Shown: positions 16,949 to 27,300, counted from the first letter of the stretch. The stretch: DNA of 49,584 nt from Candidatus Zhuqueibacterota bacterium (GCA_029262005.1 JAJDAG010000189.1:1-49584), one strand, 5' to 3'. Notes: generated from the letters alone by a model not told the origin. Made by a program: numbers and translations.

Positions 16949-18292
16949 TTGTTCAAAAAAGTACTGATCGCCAATCGCGGTGAAATAGCACTGCGTATTA
17001 TAAGAGCCTGTAAAGAACTGGATATCGCGACTGTCGCAGTCTATTCTGAAGCAGATGCCGACTCTTTGCACGTGCGTTTTGCTGATGAGGTTGTCTGCAT
17101 CGGTCCTGGCCAAAGCAATCAAAGTTATTTGCAAATACCACGCATAATCAGTGCTGCCGAAGTCACGAATTCCGAAGCCATTCACCCGGGATATGGATTT
17201 TTGGCGGAGAATGCTAATTTTGCTGAAATTTGTGCGTCCTGTAACATCAAGTTTATTGGCCCGGGACCTGAAATGATAAACCGTCTTGGTGACAAAGCGT
17301 ATGCCAAAAGGACGATGAGAGATGCCGGTGTGCCTGTAATTCCGGGTAGTGACGGTATTTTGCGCGACCTTGATGATGCAAGAAAAAATGCAGAGAGCTT
17401 CGGGTATCCGGTTATTGTCAAAGCATCAGCAGGTGGTGGTGGCCGTGGAATGCGGATTGTTCGCGACCCCAATAACCTGGAAACGGCATTTGGCCAGGCT
17501 CGGTCCGAGGCCGAAGCAGGCTTTGGAAATCCAGACGTCTACCTTGAAAAGTACTTTGAAAATCCCCGTCATATTGAAGTGCAGCTTTTGGGTGATTCGC
17601 ATGGAAACGTTGTTGCGTTGGGCGAACGCGAGTGCTCAATTCAACGGAAGCACCAAAAATTAATTGAGGAATCTCCATCGCCGGTTATCACACCGAAACT
17701 TCGCAAGAGGATGACTGAAGCCGCGGTTCGGGGTGCCAAGGCTGTCAATTATGAAAGCGCCGGAACAATTGAGTTTCTTTATGACGCCGGGGAATTCTAT
17801 TTCATGGAGATGAATACCCGTATTCAGGTGGAACATCCTGTGACTGAGATGGTTTTCGGGACCGACTTGATCAAGCGACAAATTGAAATTGCAGCCGGCC
17901 TCGAATTCAAGTGGAACAAGGACTACAAGATGCGCGGGCATGCCATTGAATGCCGAATTAATGCTGAGGATCCTTCTAAAGACTTTCGTCCATCGCCCGG
18001 GAGGATTACTAGTTTTCATGTGCCGGGCGGCCCTGGCGTTCGTGTGGATACACATGCCTATGCGCAGTACTTGATTCCGCCATTTTATGATTCGCTGGTT
18101 GCAAAAGTGATAACGCAAGGGAAAAATAGAGAAGAAGCGATAACGAGAATGAGCCGTTGTCTGGAAGAGTTTGTAATTGAAGGAATCGCAACAACCATTC
18201 CTTTCCACCAGATGGTTATGGAAGATCCGGATTTTATTTCCGGTGATTTTGATACGAAGTATGTTGAGAACTTGCATGACAGGAAAAAGTGA
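16949..18292 (+). CDS. accC: Biotin carboxylase subunit of acetyl-CoA carboxylase
   Basis: A 447-residue ATP-grasp enzyme, of standard length, that carboxylates biotin on AccB using ATP and bicarbonate. The start codon is TTG 16949; the encoded [17 protein letters not shown] is exactly the conserved N-terminus, so no ATG alternative is needed. A ribosome binding site (CGAGGT) precedes it. Visible motifs are the glycine-rich loop [12 protein letters not shown], the HIEVQLLGD strand, [17 protein letters not shown] and the active-site block [15 protein letters not shown]. The weak start codon could keep AccC below AccB in amount, consistent with the excess of carrier needed; this is inference. 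Confidence 0.97.
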   Translation: MFKKVLIANRGEIALRIIRACKELDIATVAVYSEADADSLHVRFADEVVCIGPGQSNQSYLQIPRIISAAEVTNSEAIHPGYGFLAENANFAEICASCNIKFIGPGPEMINRLGDKAYAKRTMRDAGVPVIPGSDGILRDLDDARKNAESFGYPVIVKASAGGGGRGMRIVRDPNNLETAFGQARSEAEAGFGNPDVYLEKYFENPRHIEVQLLGDSHGNVVALGERECSIQRKHQKLIEESPSPVITPKLRKRMTEAAVRGAKAVNYESAGTIEFLYDAGEFYFMEMNTRIQVEHPVTEMVFGTDLIKRQIEIAAGLEFKWNKDYKMRGHAIECRINAEDPSKDFRPSPGRITSFHVPGGPGVRVDTHAYAQYLIPPFYDSLVAKVITQGKNREEAITRMSRCLEEFVIEGIATTIPFHQMVMEDPDFISGDFDTKYVENLHDRKK

Positions 18293-18327
18293 GTGTTTGA
18301 CAGCGAGAACAACAGGAGGGATAAAGA

Positions 18328-18705
18328 ATGAATTTTCCTGAGGCACTCCAGTATACCTCAGAGCATGAATGGGTCTCGATTGAAAACAACATTGCTACCA
18401 TTGGGATCACTGACTATGCGCAAGGCGAGTTAGGGGATATCGTTTTTGTTGAATTGCCTGATATTGGCGAGGGAACTGAGAAAATGGTACCTTTTGGCAC
18501 AATCGAAGCAGTCAAGGCCGTTTCTGAGCTGTTCGCACCAATTAGCGGTGAAATAACAGCCGTGAACACGAACCTTGAAGATCAACCGGAGTTGATCAAT
18601 AGCGATCCGTATGGCGAGGGTTGGTTGATCAAAGTGAAGATCGAAAATGAATCAGAGTTAGGGGATTTGCTTTCGGTAGAGGCGTATCGAGCGGAAATAG
18701 AATAA
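18328..18705 (+). CDS. gcvH: Glycine cleavage system H protein (lipoyl carrier)
   Basis: A 125-residue protein, typical length, with a strong ribosome binding site (AGGAGGG). Residues 9-15 are YTSEHEW, and the lipoyl-accepting Lys63 lies in IEAVKAVSEL. Further conserved features are GELGDIVFVELPDIG and the NSDPYGEGWLIK block. H protein shuttles the aminomethyl group between the P, T and L proteins, and in several bacteria also serves as the source of lipoyl groups for other enzymes. Its place 35 bases after accC, with no gcvT or gcvP nearby, makes co-expression with fatty acid synthesis likely. A role as the lipoyl relay protein is therefore worth considering. Confidence 0.96.
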   Translation: MNFPEALQYTSEHEWVSIENNIATIGITDYAQGELGDIVFVELPDIGEGTEKMVPFGTIEAVKAVSELFAPISGEITAVNTNLEDQPELINSDPYGEGWLIKVKIENESELGDLLSVEAYRAEIE

Positions 18706-18744
18706 CCTGAACTGTCTCGCGCTGTTCAAATGTGTAACCGGAAG

Positions 18745-18788
18745 GTACAAAATCGAAATCAAAGTCTGCGAATAATGCGATTTTGTAC
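18745..18788. other. Perfect inverted repeat after gcvH
   Basis: GTACAAAATCG (18745-18755) is mirrored by CGATTTTGTAC (18778-18788) with a 22-base loop. There is no T run after it. It could be an mRNA 3' hairpin that blocks exonucleases, or a binding site. Confidence 0.45.
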
Positions 18789-18827
18789 ATTGGCTGTTAG
18801 TGCTAAAAATTGGCTAAGTTATTGGTA

Positions 18828-18855
18828 AAATGCTTGTTACAAAAAACAAGCATTT
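18828..18855 (+). terminator. Possible terminator of the accB-accC-gcvH operon
   Basis: AAATGCTTGTT (18828-18838) pairs perfectly with AACAAGCATTT (18845-18855) around a 6-base loop. The stem ends in three T residues but no longer U tract follows, so termination may be weak. It is the best hairpin between gcvH and the strong promoter at 18932. Confidence 0.45.
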
Positions 18856-18931
18856 CCGTGGCATGAGATTTGAAGTCATCTTTACGGTTCTTGAAATTGT
18901 GGGGATTCATTCCAAAGCCAAGAAAAATTGC

Positions 18932-18960
18932 TTGACATCTTTATTTGAAGTGTCTATATT
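18932..18960 (+). promoter_or_regulatory. Strong sigma-70-type promoter
   Basis: TTGACA (18932-18937), a 17-base spacer and TATATT (18955-18960) make one of the two best promoter matches in the window. Transcription should start near 18967, giving the structured RNA annotated next. Confidence 0.85.
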
Positions 18961-18966
18961 AATAAG

Positions 18967-19171
18967 TTAAAATAATGAGGAGTGCGCCTATATAAGTTTC
19001 GTTAAAGGTTTTGGGTTTTAACTTTGAAGTTCAGCCTGCATTGCAGCTTGAACAAATCGTAATTTGTAGAATACCTTAGTACCTTTGAACGAATCTTGTT
19101 AGGTGGTGATCCGAATGTTTGAAGGTAATTCTACGATGCGTAGAGTTGAGACCTCAGCATTCGGTTTTTTT
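18967..19171 (+). ncRNA. Structured RNA of about 205 nt, sRNA or attenuating leader of porV
   Basis: This unit runs from the predicted start to a U-tailed terminator and contains no ORF of note. Predicted helices: GTTAAA (19001-19006) with TTTAAC (19017-19022); a long hairpin GTTCA-CTGC (19029-19039) with GCAG-TGAAC (19043-19053); and GTAGAAT-ACCTT (19066-19077) with AAGGT-ATTCTAC (19122-19134, one bulge). TGAGG (18976-18980) pairs with CCTCA (19152-19156), bringing the two ends together. The 19066/19134 helix excludes both the small hairpin CTACG/CGTAG (19131-19143) and the terminator stem (19111-19164), as an antiterminator would. An 11-base near repeat, TTGAACAAATC and TTGAACGAATC, occurs at 19048 and 19085. 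I do not recognise a known riboswitch. A divergent 6S-like RNA (similar size, own promoter, paired ends) is an alternative. Confidence 0.6.
19111..19171 (+). terminator. Intrinsic terminator of the structured RNA, upstream of porV
   Basis: CCGAATGTT (19111-19119) pairs with AGCATTCGG (19156-19164) with one G-T wobble. The stem encloses a second hairpin (CTACG 19131-19135 with CGTAG 19139-19143) and is followed directly by seven T residues. The porV start codon lies only 38 bases further, so read-through would be required for expression from the 18932 promoter. Confidence 0.75.
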
Positions 19172-19209
19172 ATTTAATGAATAATATTAATGTTTTTGGA
19201 GATAATGCA

Positions 19210-20244
19210 ATGAAGAAACTCACATCTCTCATCACCATCCTCCTCGTATTGGTGATAGGTGCCCCAAGTGTGTTTGCTGTTAGTGAGGCCGCGGTGCTGT
19301 TTTTGCTGATCTCGCCACATGCACGTGTTGGTGGAATGGGTGAGGCTTTTGTTGGACTGGCTGATGATGTTTCTGCCATCTATTGGAATCCTGCAGGACT
19401 CGCTTTTCAAAGAGGCAAGCAGTTCACTAGTATGTATCAACCTCTGTTACCCCAATTTAACCTCGATGATTTATATTATTTATTTGGCGCTTACAGGCAA
19501 TCGTATGAGGGGCTCGGCACTGTCGGGTTTAATGTGACGTATGCCAACTATGGGCAGCAGATCATAACAGACGAAACCGGCCCGGATGCATTGGGAACCT
19601 TTAACAGTAATGAGTACGCCCTGACATTCTCCTATGCGACGCTACTTTCTGAAAATACTGGTGTTGGTTTGAACATCAAGTATATCCGTAGTAACCTGTC
19701 AGAGGTCGGGGCAGGCGTAGAGAAAGGGGATGGCAAGGCCAATGCTTTTGCCGTCGACATTGGTTTTCTGCAGAAAAATTTGCTAATAAATCGACTGAAT
19801 TTTGGGTTGAATATCGCCAACATCGGTTCGAAAATTACTTACATTGATAATGCTCAGGCTGATCCTTTGCCTACTAACCTCAAGGCCGGTTTTGCCTACA
19901 TTGCCCTGGATCAGGAGTATAATCGACTTACTTTTCTGGCGGATGTCAATAAATTAATTGTCAATCGCCACGAAGATGGTTCTGTTGACTCTGTAATTAA
20001 AGCATTTGGAACGGCTTGGCAGAACAGCAACTACATTTTAAATTTTGGTGCAGAGTACTGGTATGCCAACCTGATTGCGCTTCGCGCGGGATACTATCAT
20101 GATCCCGATGGCAAAGTAAAATATCTGACCATTGGTGCCGGCCTGGTATACTCCATCTATCAATTTGATTTTGGCTACATTTCGGCTGGGGACTCACATC
20201 CTCTTTCAGACACCATGCGTTTTTCATTGACGATTGGCCGATAA
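19210..20244 (+). CDS. PorV/PorQ-family outer-membrane protein
   Basis: The start is ATG 19210, preceded by TTGGAG; the in-frame ATG at 19177 overlaps terminator DNA and would spoil the signal peptide. The 344-residue protein has a signal peptide (residues 1-23, ending SVFA). The family signature follows: ARVGGMGEAFVGLADDVSAIYWNPAGL appears in separate blocks at residues 38-64. The remainder is a FadL-like barrel of amphipathic strands (for example FGLNIANIGSKITY and FGAEYWYANLIALRAGYY). PorV is the outer-membrane component that receives type 9 secretion cargo; other members of this family are of unknown role. Proteins with T9SS-type sorting domains at 20455 and 45245 make a secretion role sensible here. 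Confidence 0.88.
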   Translation: MKKLTSLITILLVLVIGAPSVFAVSEAAVLFLLISPHARVGGMGEAFVGLADDVSAIYWNPAGLAFQRGKQFTSMYQPLLPQFNLDDLYYLFGAYRQSYEGLGTVGFNVTYANYGQQIITDETGPDALGTFNSNEYALTFSYATLLSENTGVGLNIKYIRSNLSEVGAGVEKGDGKANAFAVDIGFLQKNLLINRLNFGLNIANIGSKITYIDNAQADPLPTNLKAGFAYIALDQEYNRLTFLADVNKLIVNRHEDGSVDSVIKAFGTAWQNSNYILNFGAEYWYANLIALRAGYYHDPDGKVKYLTIGAGLVYSIYQFDFGYISAGDSHPLSDTMRFSLTIGR

Positions 20245-20454
20245 CAAAATACTGCTTTATAAATTGTGGCGCAGAGACACGGTTGCGAAGACTTTTAGCT
20301 TGCCGGCGCAGCCGTGTCTCATGATGGTCACGCGACACTACATTCCAATTTCAAAAATGAGCCTTCCCTTGTGTTAGGACTACGCTCCAGGCTGACGCTT
20401 ACGAGGAGGTGGTGTTTTAATAAAAATATCAATGTTCGGTTGGCTGGGAGATTT

Positions 20455-23400
20455 ATGCGGTTCTTAAATTCGTTGTTGCTCGCAAGTTGTTTTCTAATGC
20501 AAACCTCAACCCCTTATGCCAAGGGACTGGTTCCTGCTTATCACACAAATCGACATTCAAATCGCAACATACTCGGTGCCGGCTCTAATGCATTAGAAAA
20601 AAATGCACATGAATCCGTTACATTGAAAGTACTTGCTATTCGGGTTGATTTTCAAGAGCAGGAAAATCGTTTAACCACGGGTAATGGCAAGTTTCAGTTT
20701 TCCGCAGATACTGCCAAGACTATTGATGTGCCGCCGCACAATTTGAAGTACTTCGCAGATCAATTGACTGCATTGTCCAATTATTATCATGTGGCATCGC
20801 GTGGTCAGTTAACGATAGCAACAACCGTATATCCGAGTTTGTCGGAGAGCAGCTTCACCGTTTCTCAGCCAATGAGTTATTATGTGCCTGCAGGTGATGA
20901 CAAGTTGCTGGATACACGCCTGGCTGAGTTTTTTCAGGAGGCTTTTCAGGTTGCGGATTCGGTTGGCAATATTGATTTTTCTGCATTCGATGCCTTTATT
21001 GTTTTTCATGCGGGTGTTGGGGGTGATTTTGCATTCGACTTCGATTCAACACCCCAGGACATGCCTTCCGTGTTTTTGGATAGCAAAACCCTCACAAAAG
21101 AAATCGGAAATGCAGATCCAACCTACCGGGGCATATCTGTAAATGGGGGTTCATTTTTCATTCAGGATGGTATTATTCTTCCTGAAACCCAATCACAAGA
21201 CGGGTTTGAAATTGGACTTCTGGGCACGATGACCATCATGTTTGGCAATCAATTGGGTGTGCCCTTGCTTTTTAATCCCGACAATGGACGGTCTGGAATT
21301 GGTGTGTTTGGTTTGATGGATCAGGGGTCTGGTAATTTTTTTGGCCTGGTTCCTGCCTTGCCGTGTGCCTGGACAAGGGTTTTTCTTGGCTGGGAAACAG
21401 CTATTGAAGTCACGAACGGTGAGAACTTCATGGTCGCTGCGCCGGGCGCTGCAAACGAAAACAAAATTTATAAAATCCCAATTAATTCTCAAGAATATTT
21501 CCTGATTGAAAATCGGAACCGCGATATCAATGGCGATGAAATTGCTCTGGGCAGCGATGCTGACGGTCGCCGCGTTGAGTTTCACTGGGATGACAACGGG
21601 CAACGACTCCTGGGCGAAAGTCCGGACGGACAACCGATTGGTGTAATAACACAAATTAGTGAATATGACTTTGGCCTGCCTGGTTCTGGAATCCTGATTT
21701 GGCATATTGATGAAAATGTCATTGCAGCGAATTTTTCCGCCAATCGTGTTAATGCCAATCCTGAACATCGTGGTATTGACCTTGAGGAAGCAGACGGGGC
21801 TCAGGATATTGGTCAGTTTTATGGTTTTTTGAGTGCGGGCTCAGGCGCAGAAAATGGTGTTGTCGAAGACATGTTCTGGGATTCCAATACAATAAATATT
21901 TGTATCAATGCAGCAAATCCGCAAGAATGTTTTTCCGGGACTGCCCCTGAAGGTAGTGCTGTGGAATTCACACCGTTCACCATGCCAAACAGTCTCTCGA
22001 ACAGCGGAGCAGATGCGCAGATTTTTATTACTGACTTCAGCCAACCTGATTCGATCATGACGTTCACTGTGAAAAGCGGGCTATCCCAGGCAGGGTTTCC
22101 AGCCCCAACAACTGTGACGGGACATGGAATGACGGCTACCGTAGCTGGTGACTTAGATGGCAATGGTAGCCAGGAAATTGTTGTTGCGGAGCGTGAGGGT
22201 GGTAGAGTTTTCGCATGGCGCGTTGACGGTAGTAAAGTGATTGAAAATGACGATGAGGTTGCTGTTTTTGCACAAGTGCAAGGGAACGCATTCTCTCCGG
22301 CACTGGCAATGATGAATGGTCTGCAACTTGTAGTCGTTTCATCGACTCAAGGTGTTTCTGGTTTTACAACCATTGATAGTGATTCTGATGGGCGTGCGGA
22401 TTTGTCCTTTGAATACACTTCTTCCGATACAATCCGAACGGCCCCAATGATAGTGCAAGGCGCCACAGATTTTGATGTCATTGTGGGTACGGAAAGCGGA
22501 AGTGTTGTCCGTATTTCAAGTAGTGGCGCGGGAATTGTTTTGCAGGATGTTGGTGCTGAGGTTGTGGGTTTTGCCTTGTTGCCGGGTGGCGAAATTTGTT
22601 ATACTGCCGGCAGTAGCGCGGGTTTGATTTCTTCTTCAGGAGAAGCGCTGTGGCAAATTCAAACTGATAACAAGATTTTACATGCTCCTGTTGTCGCAGA
22701 TCTTGATCAGGACGATGAGATTGACGTTGTTTTCATAAGTGAGAATGGTGAGCTGTCTATCGCGGGTGCCAATGGTCAGCTCAGGGACGGTTTTCCACGC
22801 AATTTGGACGTTGCGATTGGCTCCCAACTTGCCGTTGGCAATATAGATGAAGATGGCTTTCTTGAAATTGTTTTTATGTCTCGTGCCGGGCATTTGCTCT
22901 CTGTAAATCATCAGGGCTTCCTGACCGACAATTTTCCCGTTGAGGTTGATCGGCGTTCGACATTAGGTGAAAATGAAGCAACATTTGCTTCACCGGTTTT
23001 GTTTGGGCGACCCGGCCAAGAACAGGCTGAGATTGTTGTTGGGACTGTTGGGAATTCCGTCATGGCGTTTGGGGCAAACGGGCGTTTGGCATCTGGTTTC
23101 CCAATCGCAAGCGGCAATACATCTGTTTCCACGCCATTCATTAGCGATCTCGATGGTGATGGGGATGCAGAGATGGCGATTGCGGCCGCTGATGGATTTA
23201 TGTATGTTTACGACCTTGACCGGGCATTTAGCTCGGGTGCTGTACCCTGGCCAGGTCTCTTTGGTGGTAAAACACATGCTAACTTAAACTTAAAACAGCA
23301 CACAGTTGTTCATCCCGGAGGGAGTCTTTTACCTGCGAAACTTGCTTACAATTATCCGAATCCCACTGAAGGCAGGCAAACAACAATTAGGTACACTTTA

Positions 23401-23607
23401 ACAGGCCAGGCTCAAGTCAAAATACGGATATTTGATCTGAGTGGCTCATTTGTTGATGAGCTTGCAGGACCAGGTTTTGCAAACGTTGAAAATGAGGTAG
23501 TCTGGCCATTGCTGAATGTTCAAAGCGGTGTTTATCTTGCACGTATTGAAGCAGAAAATGACAACGCGAGTGGGCTCGCCATCATAAAGATTGCCGTGGT
23601 GAAATAG
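20455..23607 (+). CDS. Secreted M6-like protein with inactive zinc motif, FG-GAP repeats and T9SS sorting domain
   Basis: The start is ATG 20455 (GGGAG at 20446-20450), which gives a signal peptide MRFLNSLLLASCFLM; the ORF extends upstream without a signal. The 1050-residue protein has an M6 (immune inhibitor A-like) protease fold at about 55-420. The line GTMTIMFGNQLGVPLLFN (residues about 257-274) aligns with the family's AHEFGHxLGLPDLYD, and the next block FGLMDQGSG aligns with WDLMGxG. The HEXXH residues are replaced by Ile-Met-Phe-Gly-Asn, so both zinc histidines and the glutamate are missing and catalysis is not expected. Residues about 560-930 hold FG-GAP/VCBS-like repeats with calcium-loop motifs DLDGNGSQEI and DLDGDGDAEM. 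Residues 960-1050 are a sorting domain (NYPNPTEG, SGVYLARI). It is probably a surface adhesin or binding protein. Confidence 0.85.
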   Translation: MRFLNSLLLASCFLMQTSTPYAKGLVPAYHTNRHSNRNILGAGSNALEKNAHESVTLKVLAIRVDFQEQENRLTTGNGKFQFSADTAKTIDVPPHNLKYFADQLTALSNYYHVASRGQLTIATTVYPSLSESSFTVSQPMSYYVPAGDDKLLDTRLAEFFQEAFQVADSVGNIDFSAFDAFIVFHAGVGGDFAFDFDSTPQDMPSVFLDSKTLTKEIGNADPTYRGISVNGGSFFIQDGIILPETQSQDGFEIGLLGTMTIMFGNQLGVPLLFNPDNGRSGIGVFGLMDQGSGNFFGLVPALPCAWTRVFLGWETAIEVTNGENFMVAAPGAANENKIYKIPINSQEYFLIENRNRDINGDEIALGSDADGRRVEFHWDDNGQRLLGESPDGQPIGVITQISEYDFGLPGSGILIWHIDENVIAANFSANRVNANPEHRGIDLEEADGAQDIGQFYGFLSAGSGAENGVVEDMFWDSNTINICINAANPQECFSGTAPEGSAVEFTPFTMPNSLSNSGADAQIFITDFSQPDSIMTFTVKSGLSQAGFPAPTTVTGHGMTATVAGDLDGNGSQEIVVAEREGGRVFAWRVDGSKVIENDDEVAVFAQVQGNAFSPALAMMNGLQLVVVSSTQGVSGFTTIDSDSDGRADLSFEYTSSDTIRTAPMIVQGATDFDVIVGTESGSVVRISSSGAGIVLQDVGAEVVGFALLPGGEICYTAGSSAGLISSSGEALWQIQTDNKILHAPVVADLDQDDEIDVVFISENGELSIAGANGQLRDGFPRNLDVAIGSQLAVGNIDEDGFLEIVFMSRAGHLLSVNHQGFLTDNFPVEVDRRSTLGENEATFASPVLFGRPGQEQAEIVVGTVGNSVMAFGANGRLASGFPIASGNTSVSTPFISDLDGDGDAEMAIAAADGFMYVYDLDRAFSSGAVPWPGLFGGKTHANLNLKQHTVVHPGGSLLPAKLAYNYPNPTEGRQTTIRYTLTGQAQVKIRIFDLSGSFVDELAGPGFANVENEVVWPLLNVQSGVYLARIEAENDNASGLAIIKIAVVK

Positions 23608-23608
23608 C

Positions 23609-24301
23609 ATGGCCGATGTTCAAAGGGTTCAATCAGATAAGCGCTGTCGGCGGTATTTCAGTGTTTCTTGCATTTTGTTCTGCTGCCTTGTTGGTATTCT
23701 CAATGCACGGCCTAAAAAGGATAATGAACGCTTCCAGTTTGGCTTGTTCAGCAGATTCGCTCCATTTTTGCACTTACATGATCAGGGAAGTCATAAGCAG
23801 ACTTACGGTGGCTTTGTCAGCTACAAGATAGCTCGCAAAATTTGCCTTGAGCTGCAAATGGACCGGCACGGCCCTTACAAAGGAGCAGGCGTTTGTTTTG
23901 AGAGCGGCCGTCCCTGTATTGTCGAATCGCTTCAGAAACGAGATTGGTCTACAAATTTTGCAGTCGCTTATCATTTGCGGGACATTGGCGCTGTTCTGTC
24001 GCCATACATTGGCCTTGGGGTTGGCGATTATTATCTGCAAGATAGCAAGATGCACATCTCAACAGCGAGGGATAATGAAAGTGAACGGAATATCGATTTT
24101 GAGATGCGTCGGTATTTCAAACGGCCCGGTCTTTTCGGTACCATGGGGGTACGCTTCCGAACAGTGCAAAGAGCCGTGTTCTTTCTCCAGGCAAAATGCT
24201 CGGTGCTGTTTGAGCGGGACAATATTTTTATCGTTGGAAAAACTTCTTCATTCTCAGATTGGCTTAATATTTCTACCGGCATTCGGCTCAAACTAAACTA
24301 A
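23609..24301 (+). CDS. Small outer-membrane beta-barrel protein
   Basis: A 230-residue protein starting one base after the upstream stop codon. The N-terminal hydrophobic segment (residues 16-33, YFSVSCILFCCLVGILNA) is a signal peptide preceded by a rather long basic region. The rest shows alternating strands such as YGGFVSYKIARKICLELQM, NFAVAYHLRDIGAVLSPYIGLG and LFGTMGVRFRTV, ending in an aromatic-containing strand (STGIRLKLN). This is the pattern of an 8-stranded OmpA/OmpX-type barrel. No specific family is recognised. Its tight position between the M6-like protein and the peptidase-propeller-barrel gene suggests a shared surface assembly. Confidence 0.65.
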   Translation: MADVQRVQSDKRCRRYFSVSCILFCCLVGILNARPKKDNERFQFGLFSRFAPFLHLHDQGSHKQTYGGFVSYKIARKICLELQMDRHGPYKGAGVCFESGRPCIVESLQKRDWSTNFAVAYHLRDIGAVLSPYIGLGVGDYYLQDSKMHISTARDNESERNIDFEMRRYFKRPGLFGTMGVRFRTVQRAVFFLQAKCSVLFERDNIFIVGKTSSFSDWLNISTGIRLKLN

Positions 24302-24316
24302 CTAATATTGAATATA

Positions 24317-27300
24317 ATGCAGATTTATTGTTTTTCATTTCTTTTGGCTTGTTTTACGCTCTGGCCCGTCAACCCTGTTTTCTCACAATACGCCCAGGAC
24401 AACCATCCCGAGCTTAGCTGGTATTCAATCGAAACCGAGCATTTTCACGTGCATTTTCATAACGGTGCTGAACGAACAGGACGGTTAACCGCGAAGATTG
24501 CAGAGGAAATTCACGGCACGATAACGTCATTGTACAAATATCAACCGAGTGGTAAAGTGCATTTTGTCATCCGGGATCACGACGATTATTCAAACGGGGC
24601 CGCTTATTATTACGATAACAAGATCGAGATTTGGGCGACTGCTATGGACTTTGATTTGCGTGGGTCACACAACTGGCTTCGCAATGTCATAACCCACGAA
24701 TATACCCACATGATCCAAATCGGAGCTGCGCGTAAGATTACCCGGCGAATCCCTGCTTTTTATGTGCAGGCCATTGGCTATGAAGATGACAAACGAGAAG
24801 ATGTATTGCATGGAGGGCCTAATGCAATTGCATCATACCCCCTTGCAATGACGATTATGCCGAGTTGGTTTGCAGAGGGCGTTGCACAATATCAGCTTCC
24901 GGGGTTGGACTATGACACATGGGACACACATCGGGATATGATTTTAAGAACCGCCACGCTTGATGGTGAATTGCTTTCTTATAGCGAAATGGGCGGTTTT
25001 GGCAAGAACAGTTTGGGTAATGAAAAGTCATATAACCACGGGTACGCATTTGTCGGCTACATTGCTGATAATTATGGCGTTGAAGCCCTTCGTGATATTT
25101 CTAAAGCCATGAAAGGTTTTTTTCGGCTTACATTGGATGGCGCTATCCGAAAGGTAACCGGGAAGAAAGCTTCGGAACTTTACAGGGAGTGGGCCGGGCA
25201 TTTGCAGTTGAAGTATGAAAAGGCCATTCAGCACATCGCCGATAATCGGGTTGAAGGCGAATTGGTTGAAGCAAACGGAATTGGAAATTTTAATCCCTCC
25301 TGGTCTCCGAATGGCGATAAACTTGCCTATTTAACAACTGGCGACAACGATTTTTTATCGCAAACCAGCCTGGTCATAAAAGAACTGTCTACTGATAAAA
25401 CAACAAAAATTAGCCTTGGCGTGCGATACGGAATTGGCTGGTCTCCGGACGGCAGCAAGCTCGCTTATGCCCATCGAAAAGCACGCGGTAAAGGTGGTTC
25501 CCGCTTCTACGATATTTATATTTACGATCTCAACCGGAAAAAGGAAAAAAGGCTGACGAACGGCTTGCGAGCGTTTGCTCCAAATTGGTCCCCGGACGGC
25601 AGTCGCCTCGCCTTTGTTAAAGCGCATGACGGCACTGAGAATCTGGGGCTAATAGAGCTGCAAACAAACAAAGTGACTTATTTAACCAATCATAAAAATG
25701 GCGAGCAAATTGTTAACCCGCAGTGGTCTCCGGATGGTAAATCCATTCTCTTTTCCATGTTCACCAGCAGCGGGCAAGACCTCAATCTGCTTTCGTTGGA
25801 GTCGAATCAGATAACCGAGCTTGTCGCCGATGAATTTGACTCGCGCGATGGAAGTTTTAGTCCTGATGGCAAGAAAATTTATTTCAGCTGGGATAAGACC
25901 GGTATTTTTAATGTTTATGAATTTGATCTGGCAAGTGGGGAGTCGCACCCGGTGACCAATGTCGTGGGCGGCGCATTTATGCCTTCTGTAAATAGAAATG
26001 GCGAATTGGCTTATTCGAGCTTTACTTCTGATGGCTATAAAATTGCTCGCTTAAGTCAGCTTGCTAAAATTGATCCTCAGAATTCGCACAGTTTGACTCA
26101 AAGTAATGGTGTTAAATTGGCCTCGGCTGGCAAAAATTTACCGCCTTATTTGCGCAAGCAGGTAGGTGCCAGGCGTGATTATGACGACAAACAGATTCCC
26201 GAATATGAAGTGAATTCTTATAAGAGTCAGTATTCTTCGTTGGCCTTTCTGCCGCGAGCAATGCTTGATTACGGTACGCTGAAGCTCGGTACATACCTCT
26301 ATTCTTATGATGTACTTAATAAATATGGATTTCTTGCCGGATTTGACATCAATAGCCGTGGGGATTATGACCTGTTCGCCCTGCTTGAGTATAGAAAATT
26401 TGGCCCTACTTTTTTCTTTGAAGGCTATAATCAGGTTCAGGGCACCAGCAGCAAAGTCGATTCTTTATCTTTGATTCAGCGTGGACTGTTTAATATCGAT
26501 AGCGCCACGGACAAGTTCAAATATAATTTGATTGAGGCCAACCTTGGAGTTAGTTTTAAATTGGGTGCCACCAATGAACTAAAGGCTTCATTCATAATGA
26601 GCCGCTACAGTGCGACAGCGAGGTTTCAGCAAGCCGTAGGTGATGCAAAACTGAGTTACCGCTATTTTGTCGGTCGGGATATCTCATTAGAATTTATGCA
26701 TCGGAATCTGGCCCCTTCATTGTATTCGGATATCAACCCGTCCGGCCGAACGATCACAGTTGGTTATGATCGTGAGTATAATAGATTTCTGGTGGATTTC
26801 GCCACCGATCGCATTGTCGGCATTGAGGTGTTCAAGAATTATAATTTCAACAAATTTACGTTGTCGTGGCGGGAACACCGTGCATTGCCGCTCAAGAATC
26901 ACAGTTTGAACTTTGCCCTTGATGCCGGTTTTATCGATACGAAAGTAGACAGCTTTTTCAATTTCTTTGGTGGCGGCATTATTGGCAATCGTGGCTATCC
27001 GTATTATAGCATCGAAGGCAGAAAGATGGTCCGGGCTAGCGCAACATATCGCTTTCCCGTGTTTCATCATCTGGATATGCAGTTTTTGCACCTTTATTTT
27101 GACAAAGTTTTTCTCGGCGCATTCTACGATTATGGCAATGCCTTTGACGGCGGCCTTGATTTCAATAATTTCAAGTCAAGTGTTGGTGCTGAGCTCAGGT
27201 TGGATAGCTATTCGTTTTATGCTTTTCCAACGCGCATTTTTTTTAATGCGGCTTATGGTTTGGACCGGTTTGCCAACTCCGGCGTGCAATATGGGAATGA

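Noticed and set aside
16946-18346. Minus-strand ORFs opposite accC
   Set aside because: The plus strand encodes a complete biotin carboxylase; the opposite frames show no recognisable domain.
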